The notes beneath the pieces were generated by a model. The model was not told the DNA's origin. It saw only the letters and a program-made list of their open reading frames with translations, and ran no database searches. This document shows, piece by piece, positions 36,045-45,474 of a stretch of DNA of 64,000 nt. Each line of letters begins with the position of its first letter. Position 1 is the first letter of the stretch. Source of the DNA: JAJXWB01 sp046349215 (GTDB lineage: Bacteria; Pseudomonadota; Alphaproteobacteria; Rhizobiales; Beijerinckiaceae). The stretch is from NCBI GenBank assembly GCA_046349215.1, contig JAXMCV010000003.1:1-64000 (forward strand). The letters are read 5' to 3'. A program made the translations under genes and the position numbers.

Positions 36045-36413
36045 TCAGGCGACGGGGGGCGTGCGGGAGATCGTCCGCTTCTTCAGTTCTGGCGGCCGCA
36101 CGTCCTTCGGGATGATCCCGTCTCCGGTCCGACCATGCATGCGCGCCGCAGCGATGATGTCCTCGGCCGATTGCATGGGGTAGTCGCCGTAGAGCGTAAG
36201 CCATTTGCCGCGCCCGCCGACGCCGACGGTCACCGGGCGATTGCAGACGCTGAAACACTCGACCGGTTCTACGATCAGGTCGTCGGCATCCCGCGCGGCG
36301 GCGGCGACCTGCGCGTAGAGGCGCCCGCCCATCCGTTGCTCGAACGGCATGTCCTTGGTTTCGCCGGGCGCGCGACATTTCACGCAGACGAGAATGCGGG
36401 TCTTTTCACTCAT
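36045..36413 (-). CDS. DUF1636 family metal-binding-like protein
   Basis: This 122-residue protein has ILVCVKCRAPGE near its start and VEPVECFSVCNRPVTVGVGG in the middle. The four Cys are arranged as in thioredoxin-like 2Fe-2S ferredoxins and the DUF1636 family. It lies 7 nt downstream of cobD. DUF1636 proteins are known to neighbour cobalamin genes, and a role in cobalt handling or redox of a corrinoid precursor has been proposed only by context. No signal peptide is present. Confidence 0.75.
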   Translation of the reverse strand: MSEKTRILVCVKCRAPGETKDMPFEQRMGGRLYAQVAAAARDADDLIVEPVECFSVCNRPVTVGVGGRGKWLTLYGDYPMQSAEDIIAAARMHGRTGDGIIPKDVRPPELKKRTISRTPPVA

Positions 36414-36420
36414 CGCCGCC

Positions 36421-37389
36421 TTATAGCAGCAACAGTGTCAAAAGCGCGAGCGCCATGAACTGGATGATCAGCGCGCGCACATAAAGCGCCAGCGCGCGAC
36501 GGATGGCGTCGCTGTCCGCCGCGATACGATCCTCGCCGATCCAGCGCCCCGGCATGACCACGCCGCCATAGTTGCGCGGACCACCGAGCTTCAGGCCGAG
36601 AGCGCCGGCGAATGCAGCAACCGGCCAGCCCGCGTTGGACGCGGTCGTTCCCGCGGTTTCGCGGCGTATGACCCGGACTGCGTCGCGCCCGGTCGTGCGC
36701 AGACCGAACAGGGCGGCGGCCACGAGCAACCACGCGCAGATGCGCACGACCAGCCAGTTCATCGCGTGGTCGAGCCGCAACGCGGGCCCGCCGAAATCCA
36801 GATAGCGCGGCGTGGGATGCCCGATGACGCCGGCGATCGTGTTGACGGCCATGCAGAGCGCCGCGCCCGGCAGGCCGAACAGCGCGAGCGCGAGCGCCGG
36901 CCCGACGACGCCGATCGGGAGATTTTCCGCCAGAGTCTCGATCGCCGCCCGCGCCACGCCGGCTTCGTCCAGCCTGTCCACATCGCGATCGGCGATCCGC
37001 GACAATGCGGCGCGGCCATCCGCGACCGAGCGCGCCAGCGCATCGGCGACGCTTCGCACATGCTTGTAGAGGCTGCGTTGCGCCAGAAGCGTCGATGCGC
37101 AGAGCGCCATGACGGCGAATCCCGCAATGGTGTCGGAGAGCGCCGCCGCGAGCGAGACGGACAGGACGAGGACCAGGATCAGAACCGCGGCGACGAGGAA
37201 CATTCCACGGTTGCGGCGCTCCTCGACCGGCAGGTCGGCACGGTTCAACCGCGCCTCGCCGAAGGAAACCACGCGCCCGATCCAGGACATGGGATGTCCG
37301 ACCAACCGGTACAGGCGGTCTGGATAAGCCACCAGCGCCTCGACGAAAATCGCCGCCAGCGCCAGCAACATGGAATCGGGAAAGATCAT
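36421..37389 (-). CDS. cobD: adenosylcobinamide-phosphate synthase CobD/CbiB
   Basis: This 322-residue integral membrane protein attaches the aminopropanol arm to adenosylcobyric acid. It shows VEALVAYPDRLYRLVGHPMSWIGRVV at the N-terminus, ETLAENLPIGVVGPALALALFGLPGAALCMAVNTIAGVIGH centrally and NAGWPVAAFAGALGLKLGGPRNYGG near the end. All are hallmarks of CobD/CbiB, with 4-6 membrane segments. I take the ATG at 37389; a Met 12 codons upstream is possible. It is divergent from cobU across a 113-nt spacer without a recognisable B12-box. Confidence 0.93.
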   Translation of the reverse strand: MIFPDSMLLALAAIFVEALVAYPDRLYRLVGHPMSWIGRVVSFGEARLNRADLPVEERRNRGMFLVAAVLILVLVLSVSLAAALSDTIAGFAVMALCASTLLAQRSLYKHVRSVADALARSVADGRAALSRIADRDVDRLDEAGVARAAIETLAENLPIGVVGPALALALFGLPGAALCMAVNTIAGVIGHPTPRYLDFGGPALRLDHAMNWLVVRICAWLLVAAALFGLRTTGRDAVRVIRRETAGTTASNAGWPVAAFAGALGLKLGGPRNYGGVVMPGRWIGEDRIAADSDAIRRALALYVRALIIQFMALALLTLLLL

Positions 37390-37502
37390 CGTCTCCCGCT
37401 CTAAAGACAGGAGCGGCTCCGTCAAGTTTCCGATGCCCGGCCCTTGGTCTATTCTGGCGCGTCCGGCCAGTTCGTTTCGATAACCTTTCCCGCGGGACGG
37501 GC

Positions 37503-38021
37503 ATGAGCGCTGTCAATTCCCATCTTGTCCTCGTCCTGGGCGGGGCGCGGTCCGGAAAGAGCCGTTTCGCGGAAGGCCGGATCGCGGCGAGGCCGCCGCC
37601 GTGGACCTATATCGCGACCGCGGAGGCGCTGGACGACGAGATTCGAGACCGCATCGAGAGGCATCGCGCCGGACGATCCGCTGGATGGACCAATGTCGAG
37701 GCGCCACACGAACTGGCAGAGGCGATCCGCGCCGCCGATCCGCGCGCGCCGGTCCTGGTGGATTGCCTCACCCTCTGGCTGACCAACCGGCTGCTGGCTG
37801 GCGCGGATCTTTCGCGCGAATGCGCCGCGCTGGTGGACGCGCTCGCGGCGCGGTCCGCGACGACCGTGGTCGTCTCCAACGAGGTCGGCCTCGGCATCGT
37901 GCCGGACAACGCGCTCTCGCGCCGGTTTCGCGACGAGGCGGGCTTTCTCCATCAGGCTGTCGCCGCTCGCAGCGGCGAGGTTCATCTGATGGTCGCCGGC
38001 CTGTCGATCCGTGCGAAATAG
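37503..38021 (+). CDS. cobU: adenosylcobinamide kinase / cobinamide-phosphate guanylyltransferase
   Basis: This 172-residue bifunctional enzyme (CobU/CobP) phosphorylates adenosylcobinamide and then adds GMP. The P-loop is GGARSGKSRFAE. The guanylylated His is in IERHRAGR, and the family segments LVDCLTLWLTNRLL and VVVSNEVGLGIVP are intact. Together with cobD on the other strand it forms a small late-corrinoid pair. Its last 11 bases overlap the possible GTG start of recQ. Confidence 0.95.
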   Translation: MSAVNSHLVLVLGGARSGKSRFAEGRIAARPPPWTYIATAEALDDEIRDRIERHRAGRSAGWTNVEAPHELAEAIRAADPRAPVLVDCLTLWLTNRLLAGADLSRECAALVDALAARSATTVVVSNEVGLGIVPDNALSRRFRDEAGFLHQAVAARSGEVHLMVAGLSIRAK

Positions 38022-39588
38022 CGTCGCCGCCGAGCGCGCGATGGGCCGCGCAGAAAAGGTCCTGCACGAGACATTCGGCCACGATGCGTTTCGACCCGGC
38101 CAGCGCGAGATCGTTTCGGCGATCCTGGAAGGCGCGGACGTCATCGCGCTGATGCCGACGGGCGCCGGCAAGTCGCTGCTCTATCAATTGCCGGCTCTGG
38201 CCGGACACGGTCCGGTCGTGGTCGTATCCCCGCTCATTTCGCTGATGCGGGACCAGATCGCGGCGCTCGTCGATCGCGACGTTGCGGCCGCTGCGCTCAA
38301 TTCCGCCAACGAGCCGGAGGAAACCGCCGCCGCGATGGACATGATCGCGACGCGCCGGATCAGGCTGCTCTATGTCGCGCCCGAACGACTCGCCCTTGCC
38401 GATACGATCGACATGCTGCGCCGCATGAGGCCGCGCTTGCTGGCTGTCGACGAAGCCCATTGCGTTTCGCGCTGGGGACACGATTTTCGTCCCGACTACG
38501 CCCGGATCGGCGAAATCGCGCACGAGATCGGCAATCCGCAGACGATCGCGGTCACCGCGACGGCCGCGCCGGGCACGCGCGCCGACATAGAGCGGATGCT
38601 GTTTCGGCGTCCGCCGCGCATTTTCGTGCATTCGTTCCGACGGCCGAACATATGTCTTTCGTTCCGCCGGAAGCGGCACGCGCTGACCGACGTGGCGAGC
38701 GTGGTGCGCGCTCACGCGGGCGAAGCGGGAATCGTCTATTGCGGTTCGAGGGCGGCGACAGAGTCGCTGGCTCGCGCGCTAGCGGCCAGCGGCGCGCCGG
38801 CGCTCGCCTACCACGCCGGCCTCGACGCCGCGACGCGCAGCTCCCACCAGGACGAATTTCTCGCGCGACGCGACGGCCTGATGATCGCCACCATCGCCTT
38901 CGGCATGGGAATCGATCGCAAGGATGTGCGCTTCGTCTGCCATGCCGACCTGCCGCAATCGATCGAGGCCTATTATCAGGAGATCGGTCGCGGCGGGCGC
39001 GACGGCGCGCCGGCCGAAGCGATCGCCTTCGTCGGTCGGGCCGACCGCTCATTTTCCGAAAATCGAGATGGCGGCGGGGAACGGGCCGCCATGATCTCGC
39101 TCGCCCGTGGTTTCGATTGTCGCTGGCGCGCGACGCTCGCACATCTCGGGGAGGACACGCAGGCTTGTGGAACCTGCGACAATTGCCGTCGGCGTCTCGT
39201 CTGGCTGGCCCGACCTGCCGGTGCGGCGCGAATGCTCTTCTCGTGCGCCCGCCGCCTGGCGCGCGACCGATTGCTGCCCTCCCGGAAGGACAACGGGCCC
39301 GAAGACGCCGCCGCGCTCCCGGCGACCGGATGGCAGGACGCACCGCCGTTGAAAGCGCTTTCGATCGCGGAAGCGCGAATGCTGGCCCGCTTGCGCGCGG
39401 CGCGCGCGGACATCGCCAGAAAGACACGGCTGGCGCCCACGGCCGTGGCGAGCGACGATGTGTTGACGAGGCTCGCGCAATTCGCGGAAAGCGGCGACCT
39501 TCAGTCCATCGAGACGACCGCCTCGTCCATGGCGCCCGCGGCGCGAGCGCTCGCCGATATTGCGATGTCCTCGCGGGCCTTGCGCTAG
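38011..39588 (+). CDS. recQ: RecQ-family ATP-dependent DNA helicase
   Basis: This protein of up to 525 residues unwinds DNA 3'-5'. Motif 0 is FRPGQREIV; Walker A LMPTGAGKSLLYQLPA; the DEAH box is AVDEAHCVSRWGHDFRPDY; motif VI with the Arg finger is YYQEIGRGGRDGAPAEA. A zinc-binding RecQ-Ct follows (ACGTCDNCRRR), and a C-terminal HRDC-like segment is seen (MLARLRAARADIARK). The 5' end is ambiguous: GTG at 38011 overlaps cobU, and ATG at 38041 would drop ten residues and leave the fold intact. It converges with the kinase gene, overlapping by 4 nt. Confidence 0.92.
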   Translation: MRNSVAAERAMGRAEKVLHETFGHDAFRPGQREIVSAILEGADVIALMPTGAGKSLLYQLPALAGHGPVVVVSPLISLMRDQIAALVDRDVAAAALNSANEPEETAAAMDMIATRRIRLLYVAPERLALADTIDMLRRMRPRLLAVDEAHCVSRWGHDFRPDYARIGEIAHEIGNPQTIAVTATAAPGTRADIERMLFRRPPRIFVHSFRRPNICLSFRRKRHALTDVASVVRAHAGEAGIVYCGSRAATESLARALAASGAPALAYHAGLDAATRSSHQDEFLARRDGLMIATIAFGMGIDRKDVRFVCHADLPQSIEAYYQEIGRGGRDGAPAEAIAFVGRADRSFSENRDGGGERAAMISLARGFDCRWRATLAHLGEDTQACGTCDNCRRRLVWLARPAGAARMLFSCARRLARDRLLPSRKDNGPEDAAALPATGWQDAPPLKALSIAEARMLARLRAARADIARKTRLAPTAVASDDVLTRLAQFAESGDLQSIETTASSMAPAARALADIAMSSRALR

Positions 39589-41693
39589 GCGGCGCGCGCC
39601 AGCCAGGGTTCGAGTTCGCGGCACGCGGCTGCATATTCGCGCTCCAGGCGCGCGACGGATTCAAGGCCGGCACGCGCCAGTTCCGCATCGCTCATGTCGC
39701 GCCACGACAGGCACAATTCGTAGATGGCGCGCGCCCCGACATTGGCCGAGCAGGAACGCAGCGCGTGGGCCTCATCGCGAAAACGGGCGCCGTCGCGCGC
39801 CTGCGCCGCGACGGCAAGCTCCTTCAGAAGCAGCCCCGCATCGGCCACGAATTGCGCGACCACCTCTCCGACGAAGTCGCGGCCGCCCAGTCGATCGAGA
39901 TCGAGGATGGCCTGAAGGTTGACGCCGGATTCCGGAGAAGCGACCGGTCGCGCGGACTCGTCGAAGGATACGATGGTCGATGCTTCCGCCGTGTCGCGCC
40001 CTTCTTCAGGATTGCTGCGGGCGAGCCGGTCAATGGTCGCGAGCAGGCGGGGCAGGTCGATCGGCTTCGTGACGCAATCGTCGATGCCTGCTTCCAGGCA
40101 GCGTGCGCGCGTTTCATCCGTGACATCGGCGGTCAGCGCCACGACAGGCGTTCGCTTGCCTGTCCCCGCCTCCCGCTCGCGCAGGCGCCGCGTCGCCTCG
40201 ACGCCGTCCAGTACCGGCATGTTGATGTCCATCAGAACGAGATCGTAGGAACGTTCGGAAAGCCGCTTCAGCGCCGTCGCGCCGTCGCCGGCGAATTCGA
40301 CGCGGCGACCGGACAGTTCCAGCATCTTGGCGATGACCTTCTGGTTTGTCTTGTTGTCTTCAGCCACGAGAATCGAAACGCGGGAAGAGTCGAGGACCTC
40401 GCGTGGCTGTTCCGGCGTTGCGATCGGGCCGGACGCGTCCGAGGCCGCCTGCGCCACGATTTCGAACCAGAAGACGCTGCCCTGTCCTTCGACGCTGGAC
40501 AGGCCGATGCGGCCGCCGAGCGCCTCGACGAGTTGCCGTGCGATCGCGAGACCGAGGCCAGAGCCGCCGAAACGTTGGCGGATACTGTCGTCGGCTTGCG
40601 AGAACCGGTCGAAAATCTGCTCTCTCGCCTGTGCGCTGACGCCAATGCCCGTGTCCTCGACCTCGAAGCGCAGACGCTCGCCATCGTCCCGGCTTTCCAG
40701 ACGACGCAACCTGATTTCGACGCTTCCGGTCTCGGTGAATTTGATGGCGTTGCCGACGAGATTGAGAAGACTGTCGCGAATGTGACGGGCGTTGGTCATG
40801 ACATGACGTGGCGCATCCTCGTCGATGGCGACGCGCAGATCGATCCCCTTGGCCTGCGCCGATACGTCCAGCAATTCGCTGATCTCCCGGATCGTCGCGT
40901 ACAGATCGACATTCTCCATGGCGACCGGGGCGCGGCTCATTTCGAGGCGCGAGAAATCGAGAATAAGGTCGATCTGCTTGAGAAGGCTGCGCCCGGCGTC
41001 GCCGATCATCCGGGCCATGTCCGAGTCCTCGCCGCTCGCCTTGGAGGCTGCGAGTACGTCGCCCAGGCCGATGATCGCATTCAACGGCGTCCGCAAATCG
41101 TGGCTTACCGCTGCGATGAACATACTCTTGGCGCGATTCGATTCCTCGGCGAGCGCTTTCGCCTCCCAGAGATTTCGCATCAGCTTGTGCGCGTAGATCG
41201 GCGTGATGGCGAGTCCGACCAGAACGCCCCCGGAGGCGAGCTCGTTGGACTGCCATGACGACGTGACCGCGATCACGCCGCCGAGCGCAACGATGGAAAG
41301 AATTGCCGACGCCGTCAGCCATCTCGGCCCGTAGCGAAAGCCATAGCCCCAGATGATCAGCAGATTGGCCGTGTACATGTAACCGCTGATCGACGGGCCG
41401 ACGCTGGCGTTCACATAGGACAGCGCAGCGATGTCGAGCGCCAGAGAGCAGGCGCGGCGCAACGTATGCGCGCCCGGCCGATAGCAGACATGCGCGAATA
41501 CGGCGAACGCGCAGCACAGGTAGAGCGCGTAGAGCCGCGCGATGAGGTCGAAGCTGACGCTGTCGTCGGTGTGACCGAACAGCACACCGGCGGCAAACAG
41601 GGTCGTGATGATGACGACCCTGTTGACCGCCATTTCATACTCGCCGTCGGGCGGGCTGACGGGCGAAGACGATGCAACTGGCGAGGGCGCCAT
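39585..41693 (-). CDS. RpfC-like hybrid histidine kinase (TM-HisKA-HATPase-REC-Hpt)
   Basis: This 702-residue membrane sensor kinase starts with about five to six membrane helices and has no periplasmic domain. The middle, GYGFRYGPRWLTASA, resembles the input module of the DSF receptor RpfC. The HisKA box is VSHDLRTPLNAI (His about 197), and the ATP site has LVGNAIKFTETG, VEDTGIGV and GGSGLGLAIARQLV. The receiver shows LVAEDNKTNQKV and phospho-acceptor Asp in VLMDINMPVLDG (about 488). The C-terminal Hpt has its His in DEAHALRSCSANVGA (about 642). The start at 41693 is one base after the upstream GGDEF-EAL stop (TGACATG), so the two are coupled. Confidence 0.88.
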   Translation of the reverse strand: MAPSPVASSSPVSPPDGEYEMAVNRVVIITTLFAAGVLFGHTDDSVSFDLIARLYALYLCCAFAVFAHVCYRPGAHTLRRACSLALDIAALSYVNASVGPSISGYMYTANLLIIWGYGFRYGPRWLTASAILSIVALGGVIAVTSSWQSNELASGGVLVGLAITPIYAHKLMRNLWEAKALAEESNRAKSMFIAAVSHDLRTPLNAIIGLGDVLAASKASGEDSDMARMIGDAGRSLLKQIDLILDFSRLEMSRAPVAMENVDLYATIREISELLDVSAQAKGIDLRVAIDEDAPRHVMTNARHIRDSLLNLVGNAIKFTETGSVEIRLRRLESRDDGERLRFEVEDTGIGVSAQAREQIFDRFSQADDSIRQRFGGSGLGLAIARQLVEALGGRIGLSSVEGQGSVFWFEIVAQAASDASGPIATPEQPREVLDSSRVSILVAEDNKTNQKVIAKMLELSGRRVEFAGDGATALKRLSERSYDLVLMDINMPVLDGVEATRRLREREAGTGKRTPVVALTADVTDETRARCLEAGIDDCVTKPIDLPRLLATIDRLARSNPEEGRDTAEASTIVSFDESARPVASPESGVNLQAILDLDRLGGRDFVGEVVAQFVADAGLLLKELAVAAQARDGARFRDEAHALRSCSANVGARAIYELCLSWRDMSDAELARAGLESVARLEREYAAACRELEPWLARAA

Positions 41694-41694
41694 G

Positions 41695-43845
41695 TCAGGC
41701 GCTCCTGGCGATCGGGGCGCTCTCATGTCCGAACAGGGCGGGTATTTCGTCCGCCGGCATCGGACGGCCGAGCAGGAATCCCTGGGCGAAGCCGCAGCCG
41801 GCTTCCTTCAGGGCCTGCAATTGCCGTGCGGTCTCGACGCCTTCGGCGACGACATCCAGAGACAGGCTGCGGCCGAGCGTGATGATCGCGCGGACGATCG
41901 CCGCGTCGTTGGGATCTTGTGTGAGGTTGCGGACGAATCCCTGATCGATCTTGATACGCTGGACCGGGAGCTTCTTGATGTAGGCCAGCGACGAATAGCC
42001 CGTACCGAAATCGTCGATGGCGATCGATACACCGAGACGATTCAGTTCGCGCAGGTCGTTGGCGACCGCGTCGACGTCCTGCATGACGATGTTTTCGGTC
42101 AGCTCGAGTTCGAGCCGTCGCGGCTCGAGACCGGTTTCCGAAAGGATGCGCGCGATCTGCAACGGCACGTTCTTCCGGCGGAACTGGATGGGGGACATGT
42201 TGACGCCGACCCGAAACGCCGGCAGCCCGGCGCGCTGCCAGCGGTAAGCGTCGGCGCAGGCGCGGCGCAAAACCCATTCGTTGATCGGGATGATCAGTCC
42301 GTTTTCTTCTGCATGCGGCAGGAAGGCGCCGGGCCCGACGAGGCCGACGCCTTGCTGGTTCCACCTGAGCAAGGCCTCGACGCCGACGATCCTGTCGGTT
42401 CCGGTCTCGTATTGCGGCTGGTAATGCAGCGTGAACCGGTCGTTGGCCAACGCGTCGCGCAGATCCGCCTCGAGGTTGAGCGCGCTGCGGGCGCGCGCCT
42501 GCATGTCGGCGGCGAACAGGCAATAGGCGTTGCCGCCCTCGGCCTTCGCCTTGTACATGGCCAAATCGGCGTTGCGCAGAAGTTCCTCGGCATCGACGCC
42601 GTCATTGGGATGGATGGCGACGCCGATGCTCGCCGTCGATTTCATGTGTGCAAGGTCCGGATCGGCGAAGGATCCGATGCATTCCGTGATACGGGCGGCG
42701 AATTCGGCGACGTCGTAGGTCGAGCCGACATCGGACTGCAACACGGCGAACTCGTCGCCGCCGAGGCGGGCCAGCGTGTCGCTTTCGCGCACCACCTGCG
42801 CGAGGCGCGCGCCGACGGCCTTCAGGAAGCGGTCGCCGACCGAATGGCCGTGCACGTCGTTGACGGCCTTGAACCCGTCGAGATCGATCAGGTGCAGCGC
42901 GAAGATCTTGTCGCCGCGCCGGGCACGGGCGATGGAGGCGCGCAGCTTCTCCGCAAGCAGCGTGCGGTTCGGCAACGAAGTCAGCGGATCGTGATGGGCG
43001 AGATAGCGAAGATGCTCTTCTGTGCGCTTGTGGGCGGTGATGTCGAGCGAACTCGTCAGCACGCCGGAGATCGCGCCGGCATGGTCGCGCAACGGCGTCT
43101 TGGTGGTGAGAAAGCTGCGACGCCGCCCGCTCGCGCCGATCAGATCTTCCTCGAAGGCCGGCAGCGCCTTGCCGGTGGTAAAGACGAGCTGGTCGAGCGT
43201 GCGGTTGCGTTCGGCATTGGCGAGGCCGGTCAGTTCGGAGAGCGGCTTGCCGACTGCCTCGCCTGGATCTACGCCGAAGAAATCCGTCTCGAACGCGTTG
43301 ACGAAGAGCGTCTTGCCATCGCGATCGACAGCGTTGATGAGCACGGGCAGCGTATCTATCACTTGCGCCAGGCGCTCGATGGAATCGCGAATGGCGCGCT
43401 CGCGGCTGCGTTCGCTGTCGGCGAGTTCCTGCGCGAGGCTGTCGGCGCGCTCGGCGAGCAGCTTCTGGTGCCTGCGCAGAGCCAGCAGGTTGCGGGTGCG
43501 CGTGACGAATTCGTGATGATCGACCGGCGAGTTCAGGAAGTCGGTGGCCCCGGCCTCGAGCGCCCGCAGACGGTAGCTGCGCTCCTCGTAGACCGTGATG
43601 ACGACGACCGGCACGTCGGCGTTGGCGGGAATGGCGCGCAGCGCGCGGACGAAATCCGCGCCGTCCATCTCCGGCATCTTGTAGTCGGTGACGATCAGGT
43701 CAGGCGTGTGATCCTTCAGCCAGGCGAGCGCGCTGCGCGGCTCGGCGAAAGCGCGCACGGTAACGTCGGATGCGATCGAGGCCGCCAGTTTGGAAAAAAT
43801 CTTCCGGTTGGTGACACGATCGTCGACAATCGCAACAAGGGCCAT
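41695..43845 (-). CDS. REC-PAS-GGDEF-EAL cyclic-di-GMP protein
   Basis: This 716-residue cytoplasmic protein has four domains. The receiver (1-125) has Asp8/Asp9 and phospho-acceptor Asp54 in VTDYKMPEMDG, but the conserved Lys reads Ser106 (DFLNSPVD). A PAS domain (about 155-280) follows a coiled-coil linker. The diguanylate cyclase domain has RLGGDEFAVLQ (about 360), an intact active site. The phosphodiesterase domain has VEALLRW, ELTENIVM and DDFGTGYSSLAYIKKLPV, also intact. The receiver and the ensuing RNLLALRRHQKLLAERA closely follow RpfG's N-terminal part. I start at 43845; a Met 25 codons upstream is possible. It is the first gene of a two-gene unit with the RpfC-like kinase. Confidence 0.9.
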   Translation of the reverse strand: MALVAIVDDRVTNRKIFSKLAASIASDVTVRAFAEPRSALAWLKDHTPDLIVTDYKMPEMDGADFVRALRAIPANADVPVVVITVYEERSYRLRALEAGATDFLNSPVDHHEFVTRTRNLLALRRHQKLLAERADSLAQELADSERSRERAIRDSIERLAQVIDTLPVLINAVDRDGKTLFVNAFETDFFGVDPGEAVGKPLSELTGLANAERNRTLDQLVFTTGKALPAFEEDLIGASGRRRSFLTTKTPLRDHAGAISGVLTSSLDITAHKRTEEHLRYLAHHDPLTSLPNRTLLAEKLRASIARARRGDKIFALHLIDLDGFKAVNDVHGHSVGDRFLKAVGARLAQVVRESDTLARLGGDEFAVLQSDVGSTYDVAEFAARITECIGSFADPDLAHMKSTASIGVAIHPNDGVDAEELLRNADLAMYKAKAEGGNAYCLFAADMQARARSALNLEADLRDALANDRFTLHYQPQYETGTDRIVGVEALLRWNQQGVGLVGPGAFLPHAEENGLIIPINEWVLRRACADAYRWQRAGLPAFRVGVNMSPIQFRRKNVPLQIARILSETGLEPRRLELELTENIVMQDVDAVANDLRELNRLGVSIAIDDFGTGYSSLAYIKKLPVQRIKIDQGFVRNLTQDPNDAAIVRAIITLGRSLSLDVVAEGVETARQLQALKEAGCGFAQGFLLGRPMPADEIPALFGHESAPIARSA

Positions 43846-44009
43846 CAGCTCGTTCTCAAATTCGGACGCGACCCGCGTCGAACTCGCGGAATGCACGCCT
43901 CGCAGACCATGCCCCAACATCGTTAAGCAATTGCTGCCGCGGCGGCGGATCAGGTTCGCAATGCCGCCTGAGATCAGTAGGATAGAACGAAACCGCTCCG
44001 GAGCCGCCC

Positions 44010-45395
44010 ATGAACGCCGCCGACCTGACCGCCTGCGAACTCGTCCAAGCCTATGCGGCGCGAAAGCTTTCCCCGGTCGAGGCGCTCGAGGCGGTTCAGG
44101 CGCGCGTGGAAAAATACGAGCCTGCGCTGATGGCGCTCTGGGAGCAGGATTTTCCCGGGGCGATGAATGTGGCCCGTGATTCGGAGGCGCGCTGGCACAG
44201 GGGCGAACCGCTCGGGCCGATCGACGGCGTGCCGGTGACGATCAAGGAGAACCTCGCGACGAAGGGCGTCGGCATGCCGCTCGGCACGGCGGCGATCGAC
44301 CTCGTTCCTTCTGCCGTCGATGCGCCGCCAGCGGCCCGTTCCCGGGAATCGGGCGGGCTGATCTTCGCGCGGACCACCATGCCGGACTACGGGATGCTGT
44401 CGTCCTCGAGATCGAGTTTCCACAAACTGACACGCAACCCGTGGGATCGCACGAAGACGCCGGGCGGTTCGTCGAGCGGCGCGGGCGCCGCGGCGGCGGC
44501 CGGCTACGGTCCGCTGCATGTCGGCACGGACATCGGCGGCTCGGTGCGTCTGCCGGCCGGCTGGTGCGGCATATTCACCCTAAAGCCGAGCCTTGGCCGC
44601 ATTCCGATCGATCCGCCTTTCCAGGGACGCGTCGCTGGACCGATGACGCGGACGGTCGCGGACGCAGCGCTCTACATGCGGGTGCTGGCGCAGCCCGACC
44701 CCCGCGACCACATGAGCCTGCCGCCGGCCGACATCGACTGGATGGCGCTCGACCGCGATCCGCGAGGATTGCGCATAGGCCTGCACGTCGACGCCGGCGC
44801 CGGACTGGCGGTTTTGCCCGAGGTGCGGGCGGCGGTCGAGGCGGCGGCCCGCGCGTTCGAGGCCGCCGGGGCCATCGTCGAACCGCTCGCGCCTTTCCTC
44901 ACGCGCGAGATGCTGGACGGGCAGGACCGGTTCTGGCGCGCTCGCGCCTTCGCCGACATCGCGCCGCTGCCGGAGGAGAAGAAAGCGAAAATTCTGCCCT
45001 TCATCCGCGCCTGGGCGGAAAGCGCGACGCGTTTCAGCGGCCAGGACATCTATTCGGGCTTCGCCCAGTCGATGGCGTTGCGCAAGGCGACGGAACAGGC
45101 GACCCGTCGCTTCGACTACGTCCTGTCGCCGACCGCGCCGATCCCCGCGTTTCCCGCGGAACTGCCCAGCCCCACCAACGATCCGGAAATGCCGTTCGAA
45201 CACATTGCCTTCACCCTGCCCTACAACATGTCCGAACAGCCGGCCTCGTCGGTCAATTGCGGCTACACGTCGGACGGCCTGCCAATCGGCCTGCAGATCG
45301 CCGGCCGGCGGTTCGACGACCTCGGCGTGCTGCAGATGTCGCGGGCCTGGGAGAAGATGCGGCCGAAGCAGCGCGACTGGCCGACGGACCCTTGA
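44010..45395 (+). CDS. amidase-signature hydrolase
   Basis: This 461-residue enzyme hydrolyses an amide bond. The Ser-cisSer-Lys triad is complete: Lys in GVPVTIKENLATKG, the cis-Ser in TPGGSSSGAGAAAAAG and the nucleophile Ser in GTDIGGSVRLPAGWCG. The C-terminal NCGYTSDGLPIGLQIAGRRFDD is typical. The substrate may be an aliphatic or aryl amide, and nothing in context narrows it. No signal peptide is seen. It is divergent from the GGDEF-EAL gene across 164 nt. Confidence 0.9.
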   Translation: MNAADLTACELVQAYAARKLSPVEALEAVQARVEKYEPALMALWEQDFPGAMNVARDSEARWHRGEPLGPIDGVPVTIKENLATKGVGMPLGTAAIDLVPSAVDAPPAARSRESGGLIFARTTMPDYGMLSSSRSSFHKLTRNPWDRTKTPGGSSSGAGAAAAAGYGPLHVGTDIGGSVRLPAGWCGIFTLKPSLGRIPIDPPFQGRVAGPMTRTVADAALYMRVLAQPDPRDHMSLPPADIDWMALDRDPRGLRIGLHVDAGAGLAVLPEVRAAVEAAARAFEAAGAIVEPLAPFLTREMLDGQDRFWRARAFADIAPLPEEKKAKILPFIRAWAESATRFSGQDIYSGFAQSMALRKATEQATRRFDYVLSPTAPIPAFPAELPSPTNDPEMPFEHIAFTLPYNMSEQPASSVNCGYTSDGLPIGLQIAGRRFDDLGVLQMSRAWEKMRPKQRDWPTDP

Positions 45396-45474
45396 TCCCT
45401 GCGGCTTGCTCCGGCCGTCGCCCTGCCGCAGACTGCCCGGCGCGGCTGGAGGCCAAGCGCGAAGGGAGAATGTT

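Noticed and set aside
37390..37502. cobalamin riboswitch between cobD and cobU
   Set aside because: The spacer is only 113 nt, and I see no GCCACTG-type B12 box or suitable stems.
38460..41258. 932-codon open frame across recQ and the antisense of the histidine kinase
   Set aside because: It crosses two real genes in the wrong frame and has the His/Arg-rich composition of shadow frames.
41605..43926. 773-codon open frame opposite the GGDEF-EAL gene
   Set aside because: The minus strand carries intact REC, PAS, GGDEF and EAL motifs; the plus frame has none.
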